A DNA stretch of 64,000 nucleotides. Source: Myxococcales bacterium (GTDB lineage Bacteria > Myxococcota > UBA796 > SXON01). The DNA lies in contig SHYX01000001.1 in assembly GCA_009692585.1 (NCBI GenBank), positions 164,749-228,748 of the forward strand. Direction: 5' to 3'. The notes beneath the pieces are model-generated. The model was not told the origin of the DNA. It did not search any database and saw only the letters and a list, made by a program, of their open reading frames with translations. Made by a program: the position numbers and the translations under genes. This document shows, one piece after another, positions 35,079 through 44,447 of the stretch. Position 1 is the first letter of the stretch, and each line of letters begins with the position of its first letter.

Positions 35079-35560
35079 GTGATCTTGAACTCGGCGCGCC
35101 GATTCTCGTCGTAGGCCGTCTCGACGGCGCGACCATCGACCGGGCGTTCTTCGCCGTAGGAGACCGACTTGACGCGGCTCGTGCCGATGCCGCGCCCCAG
35201 CAGGTAGCGGACGACAGCATCGGCTCGCTTCTGACCGAGCGCGAGGTTGTACTCGGTGGTACCCCGCTCGTCCGCGTGGCCCTGGATCTCCAGGCGGATA
35301 TCAGAGTACAACGCCATGATCGCGGCATTGCTGTCCAGCGCGGACTTGCCGGTGGCGCTGAGTTCGGTGCTGTCGAAGTCGAAGAACACCTTGTTGAAAT
35401 TCCGCGCCATCTCGGCGACGTGTTCGGGGACGATGGCTTTCGGAGGCGGAGGCGCCTCCACCACGTCACCGCCAACCGAGGGAGGTTCTACCGGGGGTTG
35501 GGCCTTGGGGCACGCCGCGAGAAGGGTGAGAAGCGTGACACAGACGGGCAGGCGGAGCAT
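35039..35560 (-). CDS. pal: Peptidoglycan-associated lipoprotein (OmpA family)
   Basis: This 173-residue lipoprotein has lipobox LAAC after a signal peptide (MLRLPVCVTLLTLLAAC), a Pro-rich linker, and an OmpA-like domain: VFFDFDSTELSATGKSALDS, LEIQGHADERGTTEYNLALG, QKRADAVVRYLL and YGEERPVD. The residues DxxxLSxxxxxxLD and NxxLxxxRA bind diaminopimelate in peptidoglycan. In the Tol-Pal system it ties the outer membrane to the wall. No tol genes flank it. ATG 35558-35560. It could instead be another OmpA-family lipoprotein, but size and domain order fit Pal. Confidence 0.85.
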   Translation of the reverse strand: MLRLPVCVTLLTLLAACPKAQPPVEPPSVGGDVVEAPPPPKAIVPEHVAEMARNFNKVFFDFDSTELSATGKSALDSNAAIMALYSDIRLEIQGHADERGTTEYNLALGQKRADAVVRYLLGRGIGTSRVKSVSYGEERPVDGRAVETAYDENRRAEFKITYGGDAPVVGTTP

Positions 35561-35710
35561 GCGGGGTCTCCAGTGGGGACGCACCGGTAACCCGTGCGAG
35601 AATGTGGGGCTTCCCGCTGGACCGTCGCCGAACCCCGCCGGGCTTTTTCGTGACGAGAGCTTGCACTGTGCCCGCTGCGGCATAGCTGTCCGCCGAGTCG
35701 GAGTGTCGCC

Positions 35711-35962
35711 ATGAAGATCGCTGCTGGTTGTTTCGGTTGCCTCACGGTGGTGTGCTTGATCGTCGCGGTGGGGCTCACGTTGGGCACGGGGGCCATCTCC
35801 AGCATGCTGATCGCCGCCGATCCCGCCATGGCCGGGGACGTGATTCCCCTGCTCGGCTACGCGAACTACGTGGTCAACGGCTGCTGCTGTCTCAGCGCGG
35901 TCCTCACCATCGCGCTGCTCGCCATGGGCATGTCCCGCGGCAACAACGAAGCCGTCGAGTAA
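35711..35962 (+). CDS. Small two-helix membrane protein
   Basis: This 83-residue protein has two predicted membrane helices (CLTVVCLIVAVGLTLGTGAI and NGCCCLSAVLTIALLAMGM) separated by a short loop, with a Cys-rich second helix. It ends six bases before the kinase gene and is likely co-transcribed. Function is unknown. No ribosome-binding site better than weak purines was noticed. Divergent from pal. Confidence 0.6.
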   Translation: MKIAAGCFGCLTVVCLIVAVGLTLGTGAISSMLIAADPAMAGDVIPLLGYANYVVNGCCCLSAVLTIALLAMGMSRGNNEAVE

Positions 35963-35968
35963 GGTCCG

Positions 35969-36967
35969 ATGCTGGCGCCGGCGTTTCCGGTCGCCGACAC
36001 CTGGAGGGACCTTCGTGACGCGCGGGTAGAGGACTGCGCGGATGCGGGGCTCATCAACCACACCTGGTTGATCGGCAACCCGACGCGCTTCGTGCTGCAG
36101 CGCGTGAACACGCTCTTCCGGCCCAGCGTGCACGAGGACATCGAGGCCGTGACCGCGCATGTCGAGGCGGCGGGGATGCTCACACCTCGACTGGTGCGCA
36201 CCGACAACGGGGCGCTCTGTGCGGTCGCAGAGGATGGCGCTGCGTGGCGGGTGCAGACCTTCGTTCCGGGGCTCACCGTCCACAAGATGGACAGCGTCGC
36301 CCGTGCCCGGGAAGCCGGAGCGTTGGTCGGACGCTTCCACCGCGCGGTGGACAGTCTGGAGTGGGAGTATCGCCACGTCCGGCCCGGCGCACACGACACG
36401 GCGTTGCACATGCAGCGGCTGGAAGCCGCCGTCCGCGGCGGTCCGGCGCTCGCAGTGGCCGAGGGCATCCTGGAGGGGTGGCGCGCGTGGCCCGGCCGGC
36501 TGGACCTGCCCTTGCGCCACGCGCACGGGGACCTCAAGCTGTCGAACCTTCGCTTCGATTCGGCGGGCAACGGCCGCTGTCTGCTCGACCTGGACACGCT
36601 CTCCCTGCTGTCTCTCGATGTCGAACTGGGCGACGCGTGGCGTTCCTGGTGCAATCCGGTGGGAGAAGACGGGACCGACACCCGACTCGACGTAGAGCTG
36701 CTCGCCGGCGCGATCGCCGGGTACCGCGCGGTGCGGACGCTGACCGTCGAGGAGGCGGAAGGCCTGATGTGCGCGGTAGAGCGGATTGCCCTGGAGCTGG
36801 CCTCGCGCTTCTGCCGCGACGTGGTCGAAGATGCCTACTTCGGGTGGAACGCCGATCGTTTCCCCGATCGTCCCGCGCACAACCTCCACCGTGCCCTGGG
36901 GCAGCTCAACCTCGCTCGGAGCGCGCGGGCGCAACGGTCACAGGTTGCTGCGCTGCTGCACCTTTGA
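35969..36967 (+). CDS. Aminoglycoside-phosphotransferase-family kinase
   Basis: The 332-residue protein has the APH/choline-kinase fold: N-lobe strands (GLINHTWLIGNPTRFVLQRV), a hinge (VQTFVPGLTV), the catalytic loop HAHGDLKLSNLRFD (HGDxxxxN with catalytic Asp and metal-binding Asn), and CLLDLDTL as the DFG-equivalent Asp. The opening, with a GLINHTW glycine-rich turn, resembles kinases acting on small metabolites such as N-acetylhexosamines or homoserine rather than resistance enzymes. The substrate cannot be told. Confidence 0.8.
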   Translation: MLAPAFPVADTWRDLRDARVEDCADAGLINHTWLIGNPTRFVLQRVNTLFRPSVHEDIEAVTAHVEAAGMLTPRLVRTDNGALCAVAEDGAAWRVQTFVPGLTVHKMDSVARAREAGALVGRFHRAVDSLEWEYRHVRPGAHDTALHMQRLEAAVRGGPALAVAEGILEGWRAWPGRLDLPLRHAHGDLKLSNLRFDSAGNGRCLLDLDTLSLLSLDVELGDAWRSWCNPVGEDGTDTRLDVELLAGAIAGYRAVRTLTVEEAEGLMCAVERIALELASRFCRDVVEDAYFGWNADRFPDRPAHNLHRALGQLNLARSARAQRSQVAALLHL

Positions 36968-36993
36968 CGGCGTGCGAGGTAGTCTGAGCGCGC

Positions 36994-37776
36994 ATGTCCT
37001 GGCTCGTGCTCGCCGCCGCCCTGGCCGCCGAACCGGGGGCGCCCTTCATCCTCGGCGACGATGACGTCGACGAGGAGGTGTTGGTCACCGGCGAGGCGGA
37101 CGTGCAGAAGGCACGGGACGCGCTGACCCTGAAGCTGCGCAGCGAGGGCTACCGCCGCCACGAGCGCAACGGCGAGTACACGGTTTTCAAGGCCGAGACC
37201 CCCTGGCATCCGCAGGTCTGGGTCCACGACGACGGCTGGGTCTCGCTGCGCCGGCAACCCCCGCGCCTCCACTCGCCGGGCCATGCTTTCGCTGACCAGG
37301 GTTCGCCGCTCAACTACCTGTGGTGTGTGCCGACGCTGATGACCGCGTGCGTCTCCGTCGGCGGGTGGACGATCAGCAAGGTGAAGTACCACGCGATCAA
37401 GAGCGACCTGCTGGAAAGCGTGCGCGGGGACGTTCGTACGCTCAACGATGCGGTGGTGCGCTCTCACCTTGGGCAACGGGTCTACCGAGACATCCCGCGT
37501 GATCTCGACCAGCTCTGGCGGGACGTCACCCAGCCACCCGAGGTGCGCCGGCGGCTGATCTACCTGTACTGGGACAGCCGCCTTGAGAACGAGGCCGGTC
37601 TTGTCGCCAAGCGCGCCATCCGATCGTTCATCCTCGGCGTCGTCCAGCCGGGCCCGGACCCGTTCGTCGCCGCGGAGCTCGCCACGCTCAACGCGGCGCG
37701 GCAGACGCTCGACCCCCTGCTGCTTCCTGGTGTCGAGGTGCTCCCGGCGGTGGAACCAGCGGGCTCCGGCGACTGA
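36994..37776 (+). CDS. Unknown protein with N-terminal signal and internal hydrophobic helix
   Basis: The protein has 260 residues, starting at ATG 36994 with a signal-like MSWLVLAAALAAEPG. The DVQKARDALTLKLRSEGYRR segment resembles a heavy-metal-associated or ferredoxin-like alpha-beta hairpin. NYLWCVPTLMTACVSVGGW may be a membrane helix, after which the sequence is helical and charged. No family is recognised. It starts 26 bases after the kinase gene, so the two may share a transcript. It ends 15 bases from the convergent ketosynthase. Confidence 0.65.
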   Translation: MSWLVLAAALAAEPGAPFILGDDDVDEEVLVTGEADVQKARDALTLKLRSEGYRRHERNGEYTVFKAETPWHPQVWVHDDGWVSLRRQPPRLHSPGHAFADQGSPLNYLWCVPTLMTACVSVGGWTISKVKYHAIKSDLLESVRGDVRTLNDAVVRSHLGQRVYRDIPRDLDQLWRDVTQPPEVRRRLIYLYWDSRLENEAGLVAKRAIRSFILGVVQPGPDPFVAAELATLNAARQTLDPLLLPGVEVLPAVEPAGSGD

Positions 37777-37791
37777 CGACGACCCCCGCGT

Positions 37792-38805
37792 TCAGCCTTC
37801 CCACTCCACCACCGCGCTGGCGAGGGTGAATCCCGCTGCCGCGGAGCCAAGCAGGAGCTTCATCCCCGGACGCAATCGACCCTGGTCGTACAGCGTTCGC
37901 AAGGCGAGCGGCACCGCGCTGGCCTCGGTGTTCGCGTGGAGTCCGTGCAGTTGGGGGATCCGCTCGGCTGCGACCCCCAGGGCCCGGGCCACACCCCGGA
38001 GCACCCGGTCCGAGGGCTGGTGCAGGACGTACAGGTCGATCTCATCGAGGGCGACACCGGCGCGCGCCGTCACGCGGCGCACGTGGTCTGGGACCATCGC
38101 CGCAAGGCCCATGAGCGTGGCCCGCGCCGAGCGAAACGGCCCGGACGTCGGCACGCTGCAAAGCTCGTAGTTCCGGGCGGCTCCCTGCGAGTAGGTGGCC
38201 AACAGCCGGCCGCCGTGCGCGAAGGGCTCCCGGCTCAGCAACATGGCCGTCGATGCGTTCCCGATCGTCAACCCGGCTGCCAGGCTCTCCAACGCCGACA
38301 GCGATCCGATGTCGTAGCTGAGATGGCCCTCGGACAACGACGCCGAGGTGATGGCCCCCAACCTCCAATCGCGGTCGATCGCGGCCTTCCCGACGACGGC
38401 CTCGATGGCGAGGATGGGCCCCGCACACGCCGCGACGATGTCGTACGCCAGCGCCCGGTTCGCCCCCACGCGCCCGGCAACCTCGCAGGCCATCGCCGGC
38501 TCAAAAACCGTGCGCGCGATCGAGCCGTAGATCACGGTGTCCAGGTCCTCGGCGCTCCGGCCGTTTTCGCCGAGCACCTCCGCCAACCTCCTGGCCGCGT
38601 GCAGCGCGGGGGCCATCGGCTCATCGGTCTCCATGTGGCGCACGGAGGTGCCACAGCTCTGGAAGACCAGCCGGAGCCCCCGCTCCAGCCCCTTCCACTC
38701 CAGCGCGGAACCCACAAAACGCGCCCGCACCCGGGCGGCGACCTCCGCGTTGTCCACACGAGTTCCCGGCAGGCACGCGACGGGCAGCGACAGGTAGACG
38801 GGCAC
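37792..38805 (-). CDS. Beta-ketoacyl-ACP synthase III (FabH)-family enzyme
   Basis: This 337-residue thiolase-fold protein has the KAS III triad: Cys127 (VAACAGP), His262 (LHQPSDR) and Asn292 (ANTEASAVPLAL). The N-terminus has VYLSLPVACLPGTRVDN and DTVIYGSI, consistent with the first half of the fold. It condenses acyl-CoA with malonyl-ACP, or a related acyl substrate. Absence of fab genes nearby and a divergent sequence suggest a specialised rather than housekeeping FabH. The start is GTG 38803-38805, 62 bases from the divergent plsC-like start. Confidence 0.85.
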   Translation of the reverse strand: MPVYLSLPVACLPGTRVDNAEVAARVRARFVGSALEWKGLERGLRLVFQSCGTSVRHMETDEPMAPALHAARRLAEVLGENGRSAEDLDTVIYGSIARTVFEPAMACEVAGRVGANRALAYDIVAACAGPILAIEAVVGKAAIDRDWRLGAITSASLSEGHLSYDIGSLSALESLAAGLTIGNASTAMLLSREPFAHGGRLLATYSQGAARNYELCSVPTSGPFRSARATLMGLAAMVPDHVRRVTARAGVALDEIDLYVLHQPSDRVLRGVARALGVAAERIPQLHGLHANTEASAVPLALRTLYDQGRLRPGMKLLLGSAAAGFTLASAVVEWEG

Positions 38806-38867
38806 CGCGGCTCGTCATTAGCACGGCTGGTGACGTGTCCATGACCGGAGCGTGCGAAGCTCGCGCC

Positions 38868-39626
38868 ATGCGCCTCCTTTCTTCCCTGGTTCGCCAAGGC
38901 TTCGGCCTGTTGGGGATGGCGATCGTCGCGCCGCTGTTCGCGGTTGGATGTCTATTTGTACCGCCGCGAGCCTGGCGTATCCGGTTCTGCAACTTCTTCG
39001 GCCACGGGATGGGGCGCTTCGTGGTGTGGATCACCGGGTGCACGGTGGTCGGGAACCCCGTTCCGGCCATGAACGCGGCGATGCCCGCGATCTACATCTC
39101 CAACCACACCTCGCCGCTCGACGTCTTCCTCGGCATCTGGCTCTCGCCCTACGGGACGTGCGGCGTGGCCAAAAAGGAAGTGATCTACTACCCCTTCTTC
39201 GGGCAGCTCTACCTGTTGTCCGGGCATCTCCGCATCGATCGCGGCAACCGCGATCGCGCGGTCGAAGCCATGCGCGGGATCGCCGAGATCGTGCGCGCCA
39301 AGCGCCTCGGGATCTGGATCTGGCCGGAGGGAACGCGCAGTCGCGATGGGCGCCTCCGCGCGTTCAAGAAGGGCTTCGCGCATCTGGCGCTCGCGACCGG
39401 CCTGCCGGTGGTGCCGGTCGTGGTCGGGGGCGCCCACCGCATCTGGCTCAAGGGCTCCCTGATCCTCAACCCGGGACCGGTGACGGTGACCGTGCTGCCG
39501 GCCCTCGACACCACGAGTTGGACGCTGGAGACCATTGACGAGCACATCGCCCACGTCCATCGTCTCGTCGATGCCGCGCTTCCGGAAGATCAGCGTACAG
39601 ATACGCTCGCGGCGGTCGCGACGTAG
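38868..39626 (+). CDS. 1-acyl-sn-glycerol-3-phosphate acyltransferase family (PlsC-like)
   Basis: The protein has 252 residues from ATG 38868 (ATG 38841 or GTG 38835 are alternatives). Two N-terminal hydrophobic helices are followed by His80-x4-Asp85 (SNHTSPLD), GNRDRAVEAM, the WPEGTRSRDG motif and PVVPVVVGG, the four conserved blocks of glycerolipid acyltransferases. It would acylate lysophosphatidate or a related acceptor at the inner membrane. It is convergent with the OPT transporter, only one base between stop codons. Confidence 0.85.
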   Translation: MRLLSSLVRQGFGLLGMAIVAPLFAVGCLFVPPRAWRIRFCNFFGHGMGRFVVWITGCTVVGNPVPAMNAAMPAIYISNHTSPLDVFLGIWLSPYGTCGVAKKEVIYYPFFGQLYLLSGHLRIDRGNRDRAVEAMRGIAEIVRAKRLGIWIWPEGTRSRDGRLRAFKKGFAHLALATGLPVVPVVVGGAHRIWLKGSLILNPGPVTVTVLPALDTTSWTLETIDEHIAHVHRLVDAALPEDQRTDTLAAVAT

Positions 39627-39627
39627 C

Positions 39628-41511
39628 TCAGCCCGCGAAGAAGGCGTGCGTCGTCAACCACGCCGCCAACGTGGTGACGAGCGTCACTCCCACCGCGGTG
39701 AGGCTCTCCCCGGCGATGATGCCGCTCGACACCGGCACGAGCGTCTCGTCCGCCTTGGCGTTCCGTCGCGAGTACCAGAGCGCGATCGCCGCCCCGAGGA
39801 ACATCGAGATGGTGTTGGACGCCGGCGTGGTGAACCCCAGTCCCACCCCCGCGGCCGACGGAACCCACTTCCGAAACCGGGGCCAGCTGCGATCGACCAG
39901 GGCGAGCGCGATCCCCAGGGAGGCGCCCAGCACGATCGACAGTTGCGCGCTGGGGTGCAGTTTGTCGATCCCCTGGGAGAGCATCTGCGCCACGCCCTTC
40001 CACGCCATCGCGCCCGGTGCCGGCCACTTGTCGCCGAAATCCTCGGGGCCGTCGATGAACAGGTTCCACACCGGCACCACGAAGAGCCCCCCGGCGAAGA
40101 CGCCGATGAGCTGCGCCCAGAACTGCTGGCGCGGGTCGGCCTTGAGCAGGTACCCGCTCTTCAGATCGGTCAGGAGGTCGGCGGCGTGGAGCCCGACCCC
40201 GCCGGTGACGTTGGCGGTCATGAGGTTCGTCGTGGTGTTGCCCGGGTCGAGCAGCCCGTAGGTGATCTGGGTGATCTTTCCCAGCGCGCCACTGGGGGTG
40301 GTGTCGGTCTCGCCGGTGACGCGGCATGCGACGATGGAGATGAAGAAGGATAGGAAGACACTGATGATACCGAGCCAGAGCTTGATGTGGAAGATGTAGT
40401 ATTCGGCAGCGACGACCAGCGGGGCGAACAGGCACAGTCCGAGCACGAACCACGCCATGGGGACCTCGCGGGCTTCCTCCTCGGTCTGCTCTTTCTTGCC
40501 GAAGGCCGCGCCCACGCTCTTGATCGCGGCGAGGACGCTGCGCCATTGGAAAAAGAATGCGGTCAGCCCGCTGGTGAGCAGCAGTGAGCTGCCGAACCAC
40601 ACGCTCCAGGTGACGAGGTTCTTGTAGCCGAGGTCCCAGAGCACGATCCCACGCGAAAAGACGATGGGCCCCAGGATCAGGTAATTGACACAGGCGCCGA
40701 GCATCATTCCCCACGCCGCGCGCCAGCCCATGATCGCGCCCGCAGCGGCCAGGATGATGCTGGTGTCGAAGGTGAACGTGTATTTCGAGAGCGGACGGCC
40801 ACGCAGCATCGGCTCGGCATCGATGAACGCTTGGGTGCCGACCGACAACTTCGACCTGACCCAGTCCTGGACCGCCGCCGGCAACAGCAGGAGCGGCGCG
40901 CCCAACCGGAAGGGGAGCTGCTGGGGGAGGTTCCAGGGAATCCAGACCGCGTGGGCCTCGCGAAAGAACCCGACCAGGGTGCCGGCGATGGCACCCTTGC
41001 CCAGAAGTCGCGACTGAATCATGCCCGAGGCGCCACCGTGGAGCGCCTTGAGCGTCTCGGCCGCAGCAATCCCACTGGGGAAGCGCAGGCCCTCCACGTT
41101 GATCATCTGCTGCTTCATCGGAATGGCCATGACCACGCCGAGCAGCGCGATGGAGGTGAGCCACGCGAAGAGCTGCCAGGAGTCCAGACGCGTCTCGACG
41201 CCGGCTTCGGCGTTGATCATCATCATCGCGGGAATCGCTGCCGTCGCGCCGCCGCCGACCATGTAGCCGGCGCAACTCGCGACGGACTGCATCGCGTTGT
41301 TCTCCAGCAAGCCAAAGCCGGTGCGCACGATCTTCAGGCGAAGCAGGGCCATGAAGATGGCCCAGGCCAGCACGCCGGAGGTGATCGCCACCCCGAAGCT
41401 CCAGCCGATCTTCAGCGCGGTGTAGAGGTTGGAGAGACACATGGCGCCGCCGAGCAGGGAGCCGGCGAGCGCCGCGCGCAGCGTGAGCTGCCGGGTCGGG
41501 TCGAGGGTCAT
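39628..41511 (-). CDS. OPT-family oligopeptide/metal-chelate transporter
   Basis: This 627-residue polytopic protein has about 14-16 helices. The N-terminus LTLRAALAGSLLGGAMCLSN with LYTALKIGWSFG, then ENNAMQSVASCAGYMVGGG and EGLRFPSGIAAAETLKAL, are the conserved blocks of bacterial OPT proteins (the YSL/EspB-like branch). They carry peptides or metal chelates by proton coupling. Repeated GNTTTNLMTANVTGGVGLHA and SDLKSGYLL-like blocks fit the second half. No regulatory site is seen. ATG 41509-41511. Confidence 0.85.
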   Translation of the reverse strand: MTLDPTRQLTLRAALAGSLLGGAMCLSNLYTALKIGWSFGVAITSGVLAWAIFMALLRLKIVRTGFGLLENNAMQSVASCAGYMVGGGATAAIPAMMMINAEAGVETRLDSWQLFAWLTSIALLGVVMAIPMKQQMINVEGLRFPSGIAAAETLKALHGGASGMIQSRLLGKGAIAGTLVGFFREAHAVWIPWNLPQQLPFRLGAPLLLLPAAVQDWVRSKLSVGTQAFIDAEPMLRGRPLSKYTFTFDTSIILAAAGAIMGWRAAWGMMLGACVNYLILGPIVFSRGIVLWDLGYKNLVTWSVWFGSSLLLTSGLTAFFFQWRSVLAAIKSVGAAFGKKEQTEEEAREVPMAWFVLGLCLFAPLVVAAEYYIFHIKLWLGIISVFLSFFISIVACRVTGETDTTPSGALGKITQITYGLLDPGNTTTNLMTANVTGGVGLHAADLLTDLKSGYLLKADPRQQFWAQLIGVFAGGLFVVPVWNLFIDGPEDFGDKWPAPGAMAWKGVAQMLSQGIDKLHPSAQLSIVLGASLGIALALVDRSWPRFRKWVPSAAGVGLGFTTPASNTISMFLGAAIALWYSRRNAKADETLVPVSSGIIAGESLTAVGVTLVTTLAAWLTTHAFFAG

Positions 41512-41610
41512 GCGGGCATCCTACATGACCGATAGAGCCGGCACCGGCCACCGCGCAGCGGTTTCGTCCGAACGACGCTGATGGTCCTCGCGATGTCCGG
41601 CGGAGGGGAT

Positions 41611-41667
41611 GGCGCGGTAAGGGACAGGGCGGAGCCCACTCCCCCATGAGTTTCATGATGTGATATC
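41611..41667 (+). repeat. Dispersed repeat, divergent M1 fragment
   Basis: GGCGCGGTAAGGGACAGGGC, GGAGCCCACTCCCCCATGAG and TTTCATGATGTGATATC keep the M1 order: GCGCGGTA, G-rich arm, GAGCCC, C-rich arm, CATGATR. It lies in the 180-base gap upstream of the dehydrogenase. It is more degenerate than the other copies. Confidence 0.55.
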
Positions 41668-41691
41668 GGCCGGCGCGAGCACGGAGCGGTT

Positions 41692-42540
41692 TTGTCCTTC
41701 TCGACCGTCGGCGTCATCGGCGCCGGAACCATGGGCCACGGCATCGCGCACGTGTGCGCCCTGGCCGGCCAACGCGTCATCCTCTTCGACATCGACCAAT
41801 CGCGGGTCGACGCTGGCTTGCGCAGAATCACCGCCAATCTGGACAAAGGCGTGGAGAAGGGCAAGATTACCCAAGAAGACCGCGATGCCGCGCTCGCCCG
41901 GATCGGGCTGAGCACCGCGCTGCGGGACCTCGGCGGTTGCGACCTCGTCGTCGAGGCGGTCCCAGAAAAGCTGACGCTGAAGCAGGAACTTTTTGTTGAG
42001 CTGGAGTCGACGCTGGCCCCCGATGCCGTGCTCGCCACCAACACCTCCTCGCTGAGCGTGGCCACCATCGCCTCCGCTGTGGCCGACCCCTCCCGCGTCG
42101 TCGGCGCCCACTTCTTCAACCCCGTCCACATCATGGCGCTGCTGGAGATCGTGGTGCACAGCGGCACGCGGGCGGATGTCCTCGAGCGCACCCAGGCCTG
42201 GGGTCGCCACCTCGGGAAGGAGTGCATCACCGTCCGCGACGTCCCCGGTTTCGCGACCTCGCGCCTGGGCGTGTGCCTGGGGATGGAGGCCATCCGCATG
42301 GTCGAAGGGGGCGTGGCCAGCGCCGAGGACATCGACAAGGCGATGGTGCTCGGGTACCGCCACCCGGTAGGACCGCTGCGCCTCACCGACATGGTCGGGC
42401 TCGACGTGCGACTCGCGATCGGCGACTACCTCGCCCGAGAGCTTGGTAATCCCGCGTTTTTACCGCCTGCGTTGATGCGGCGGATGGTGGCGGAGGGGAA
42501 GCTGGGGCAGAAGGCGGGACAGGGGTTCTACGGGTGGTAG
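41692..42540 (+). CDS. hbd: 3-hydroxyacyl-CoA (3-hydroxybutyryl-CoA) dehydrogenase
   Basis: The protein has 282 residues, starting at TTG 41692 with GGAGCGG upstream. The N-terminal Rossmann domain is VGVIGAGTMGHGIAHVCALA, followed by DLVVEAVPEKLTLKQELF, NTSSLSVATIA, the catalytic HFFNPVHIMALLEIV, and DVPGFATSRLG. The all-alpha dimerisation domain includes YRHPVGPLRLTDMVGLD and LGQKAGQGFYGW. It oxidises L-3-hydroxyacyl-CoA with NAD+. Length fits the single-function Hbd/PaaH type. With the acyl-CoA ligase and the SDR-SCP2-hydratase it covers parts of fatty-acid or butanoate metabolism, though the genes are unlinked. Confidence 0.95.
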   Translation: MSFSTVGVIGAGTMGHGIAHVCALAGQRVILFDIDQSRVDAGLRRITANLDKGVEKGKITQEDRDAALARIGLSTALRDLGGCDLVVEAVPEKLTLKQELFVELESTLAPDAVLATNTSSLSVATIASAVADPSRVVGAHFFNPVHIMALLEIVVHSGTRADVLERTQAWGRHLGKECITVRDVPGFATSRLGVCLGMEAIRMVEGGVASAEDIDKAMVLGYRHPVGPLRLTDMVGLDVRLAIGDYLARELGNPAFLPPALMRRMVAEGKLGQKAGQGFYGW

Positions 42541-42541
42541 C

Positions 42542-44395
42542 CTAATTGCACAGTCCCTTCTCGATCTTCTCGCTGTTGTTGTCTTCGTTGCACTCACCGA
42601 GCATGGAACCCGCGGCGTCGTTGTCGGCCTTCACGGTGAGGCTGGAGCCGATCAGCTCGGGGTCGAGGTCGAAGACCATCCCCTCGCTCCCTTCGCCCGG
42701 CGACAGCACCTCGTCGGTGTACTGGGTCGCGACGATCTCCCCGAACGAGTAGATGGACAGGGCAACGCCCGCCGGCATGTCCGCGAGTCCCTGGTTCCCG
42801 ACGCCGACCGTTACGTAGAGGTGGCCGTCCCCGCATTCGTCGTTGCAGACGTCGTGGATGATCGGGACCGCGTCGGTCAAGAGGCCGCCCTCGTTCAGGG
42901 TGGAATCGCCCGAGCGGAAGTTGTTGAAGCTGTCCCAGTTGACGTCCGGGCTGCCGGGGATGCCGCCGAGGTCGTCGACGTTGGTGATCGAATAGGCGTG
43001 CTGGTTCCAGACCGGTCGGCCCGGCATCCACGAGTCGTCGGCGTCCTTGATGGCCGTGACCCCCGTCTCGCTGCCGCTGTACGCGCTGGAGGTGTAGACG
43101 ATCTCGGCGTGGCCGTCGTTGTCGATGTCCGCGACCGACGGGTACTCGCTACAGGTGGCCGAACTGTGATTGGGCTCGCGCATCTTGATGGCGCCCGTGG
43201 CGCCATCAAAGACGAAGACGTCGTTCTCGTCGGCGTAGACCACCTCCGCGGCCCCGTCCCCCTCGAAGTCGAAGACGGAGCTGCCGGTGAAGCCGGAACT
43301 GTAGTCGTTGGTGGTGCGCGTCCATTTGACCACGCCATCGGCTTCGAGGACCACGTACTGACCCATGCCGGCAACGCCGATCTCGGGCTCGCCGTCGCCG
43401 TCGAAGTCGGCGACCGTCGGGGGTCCGGCCGTGCTGCCGGTGAGGCCGTTGCGCGACCACAGCACGGTGCCGTCGTCGTCTTGTAGACGAACGTTGCCTT
43501 CGCCTGCCACCACAATCTCGCCCCTGTCGTCGCCGTCGAAGTTCGCGACCGCCACGAAGCCGTCGGAGCGGCCGTTGTTCCACTCGACAGTGCCGTTGGG
43601 CGACATGATCGCGTTGCCCACCACCACCTCGAGTTTTCCATCCCGGTCGATGTCGGCGGCCACGCCCATCGGGGCGGCCCAGGGGTGCCCCGCCCCGTCG
43701 CCGACCCCAGTACCGCCGTTGGCGCTGACCGCGCCGGTGGCGCCCTCGTAGACGATGTGCCCGATGACGACCTCCGCCGTGCCGTCCCCCTTAAGGTCGT
43801 AGATGCCGACCGCGCCGCATTGGGGTGTGTGGCCGCCGCCGTACGGGCCGATGCTCCACAACACGGCGCCGGTACGCCCGTCGTAGGCCTGCGTGCCGGT
43901 GGCGCCGGCCCCGACGACCTCGTTCCAGCCATCCCCGTCGAGGTCGCCGATCGCCGGCGTGGCCGGCTCGGCCCCGAGGCTGCCCGCGGACCAGATGATG
44001 CTGCCATCCGCGCCGTTGAGCGCAAAGGTGACGCCCACGCCGTTGGATGCGACCACGTCCGGCGTGTCACCGACGTCGAGCACGCCGTTGCCGTTGTCGT
44101 CGGTGAGTTGGCCCACCACCGGGGTGACGTAGGTGTCCCCGACCGCTCGCTGCTGCCACTTGATGACCGGGGTGAACGTGCCGGTGATCGGCTCCGCGAT
44201 GCAGGACTCGTCGATGGCGACTTCGCGCGCATCGGTGTCAGCCGCGCCACAGAGGCCGAGGTCGATCTCGTCGTCGTCCGGGTCGAAGTCGTCGTCGTCG
44301 CCAGAGTCCGAGTTGGGGTCGCCCTTGCCGTTGAGGTTGTAGTCCGAGCAGGCGGCCAGGAACAGAATCGCGGGGAGGAGTCGCATCACTGACAT
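42542..44395 (-). CDS. FG-GAP/VCBS-repeat lipoprotein
   Basis: The protein has 617 residues from ATG 44395; ATG 44386 is also possible. Lipobox LAAC is followed by a long Asp-rich linker. At least seven FG-GAP/VCBS-type repeats follow, each with a calcium-binding DxDxDG core (GDLDGDGWNEVV, ADIDRDGKLEVV, ANFDGDDRGEIV, ADFDGDGEPEIG, FDFEGDGAAEVV, ADIDNDGHAEIV), forming a beta-propeller. A C-terminal CARDB-like beta-sandwich (HLYVTVGVGNQGLADMPAGV) completes it. Such proteins are surface adhesins or sugar-binding proteins. It is convergent with hbd by one base and divergent from the membrane protein. Confidence 0.9.
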   Translation of the reverse strand: MSVMRLLPAILFLAACSDYNLNGKGDPNSDSGDDDDFDPDDDEIDLGLCGAADTDAREVAIDESCIAEPITGTFTPVIKWQQRAVGDTYVTPVVGQLTDDNGNGVLDVGDTPDVVASNGVGVTFALNGADGSIIWSAGSLGAEPATPAIGDLDGDGWNEVVGAGATGTQAYDGRTGAVLWSIGPYGGGHTPQCGAVGIYDLKGDGTAEVVIGHIVYEGATGAVSANGGTGVGDGAGHPWAAPMGVAADIDRDGKLEVVVGNAIMSPNGTVEWNNGRSDGFVAVANFDGDDRGEIVVAGEGNVRLQDDDGTVLWSRNGLTGSTAGPPTVADFDGDGEPEIGVAGMGQYVVLEADGVVKWTRTTNDYSSGFTGSSVFDFEGDGAAEVVYADENDVFVFDGATGAIKMREPNHSSATCSEYPSVADIDNDGHAEIVYTSSAYSGSETGVTAIKDADDSWMPGRPVWNQHAYSITNVDDLGGIPGSPDVNWDSFNNFRSGDSTLNEGGLLTDAVPIIHDVCNDECGDGHLYVTVGVGNQGLADMPAGVALSIYSFGEIVATQYTDEVLSPGEGSEGMVFDLDPELIGSSLTVKADNDAAGSMLGECNEDNNSEKIEKGLCN

Positions 44396-44447
44396 TATCG
44401 GCTCGGGGGCACACCTGATACACCAATTCTCGCCCGTTGCAAATCCG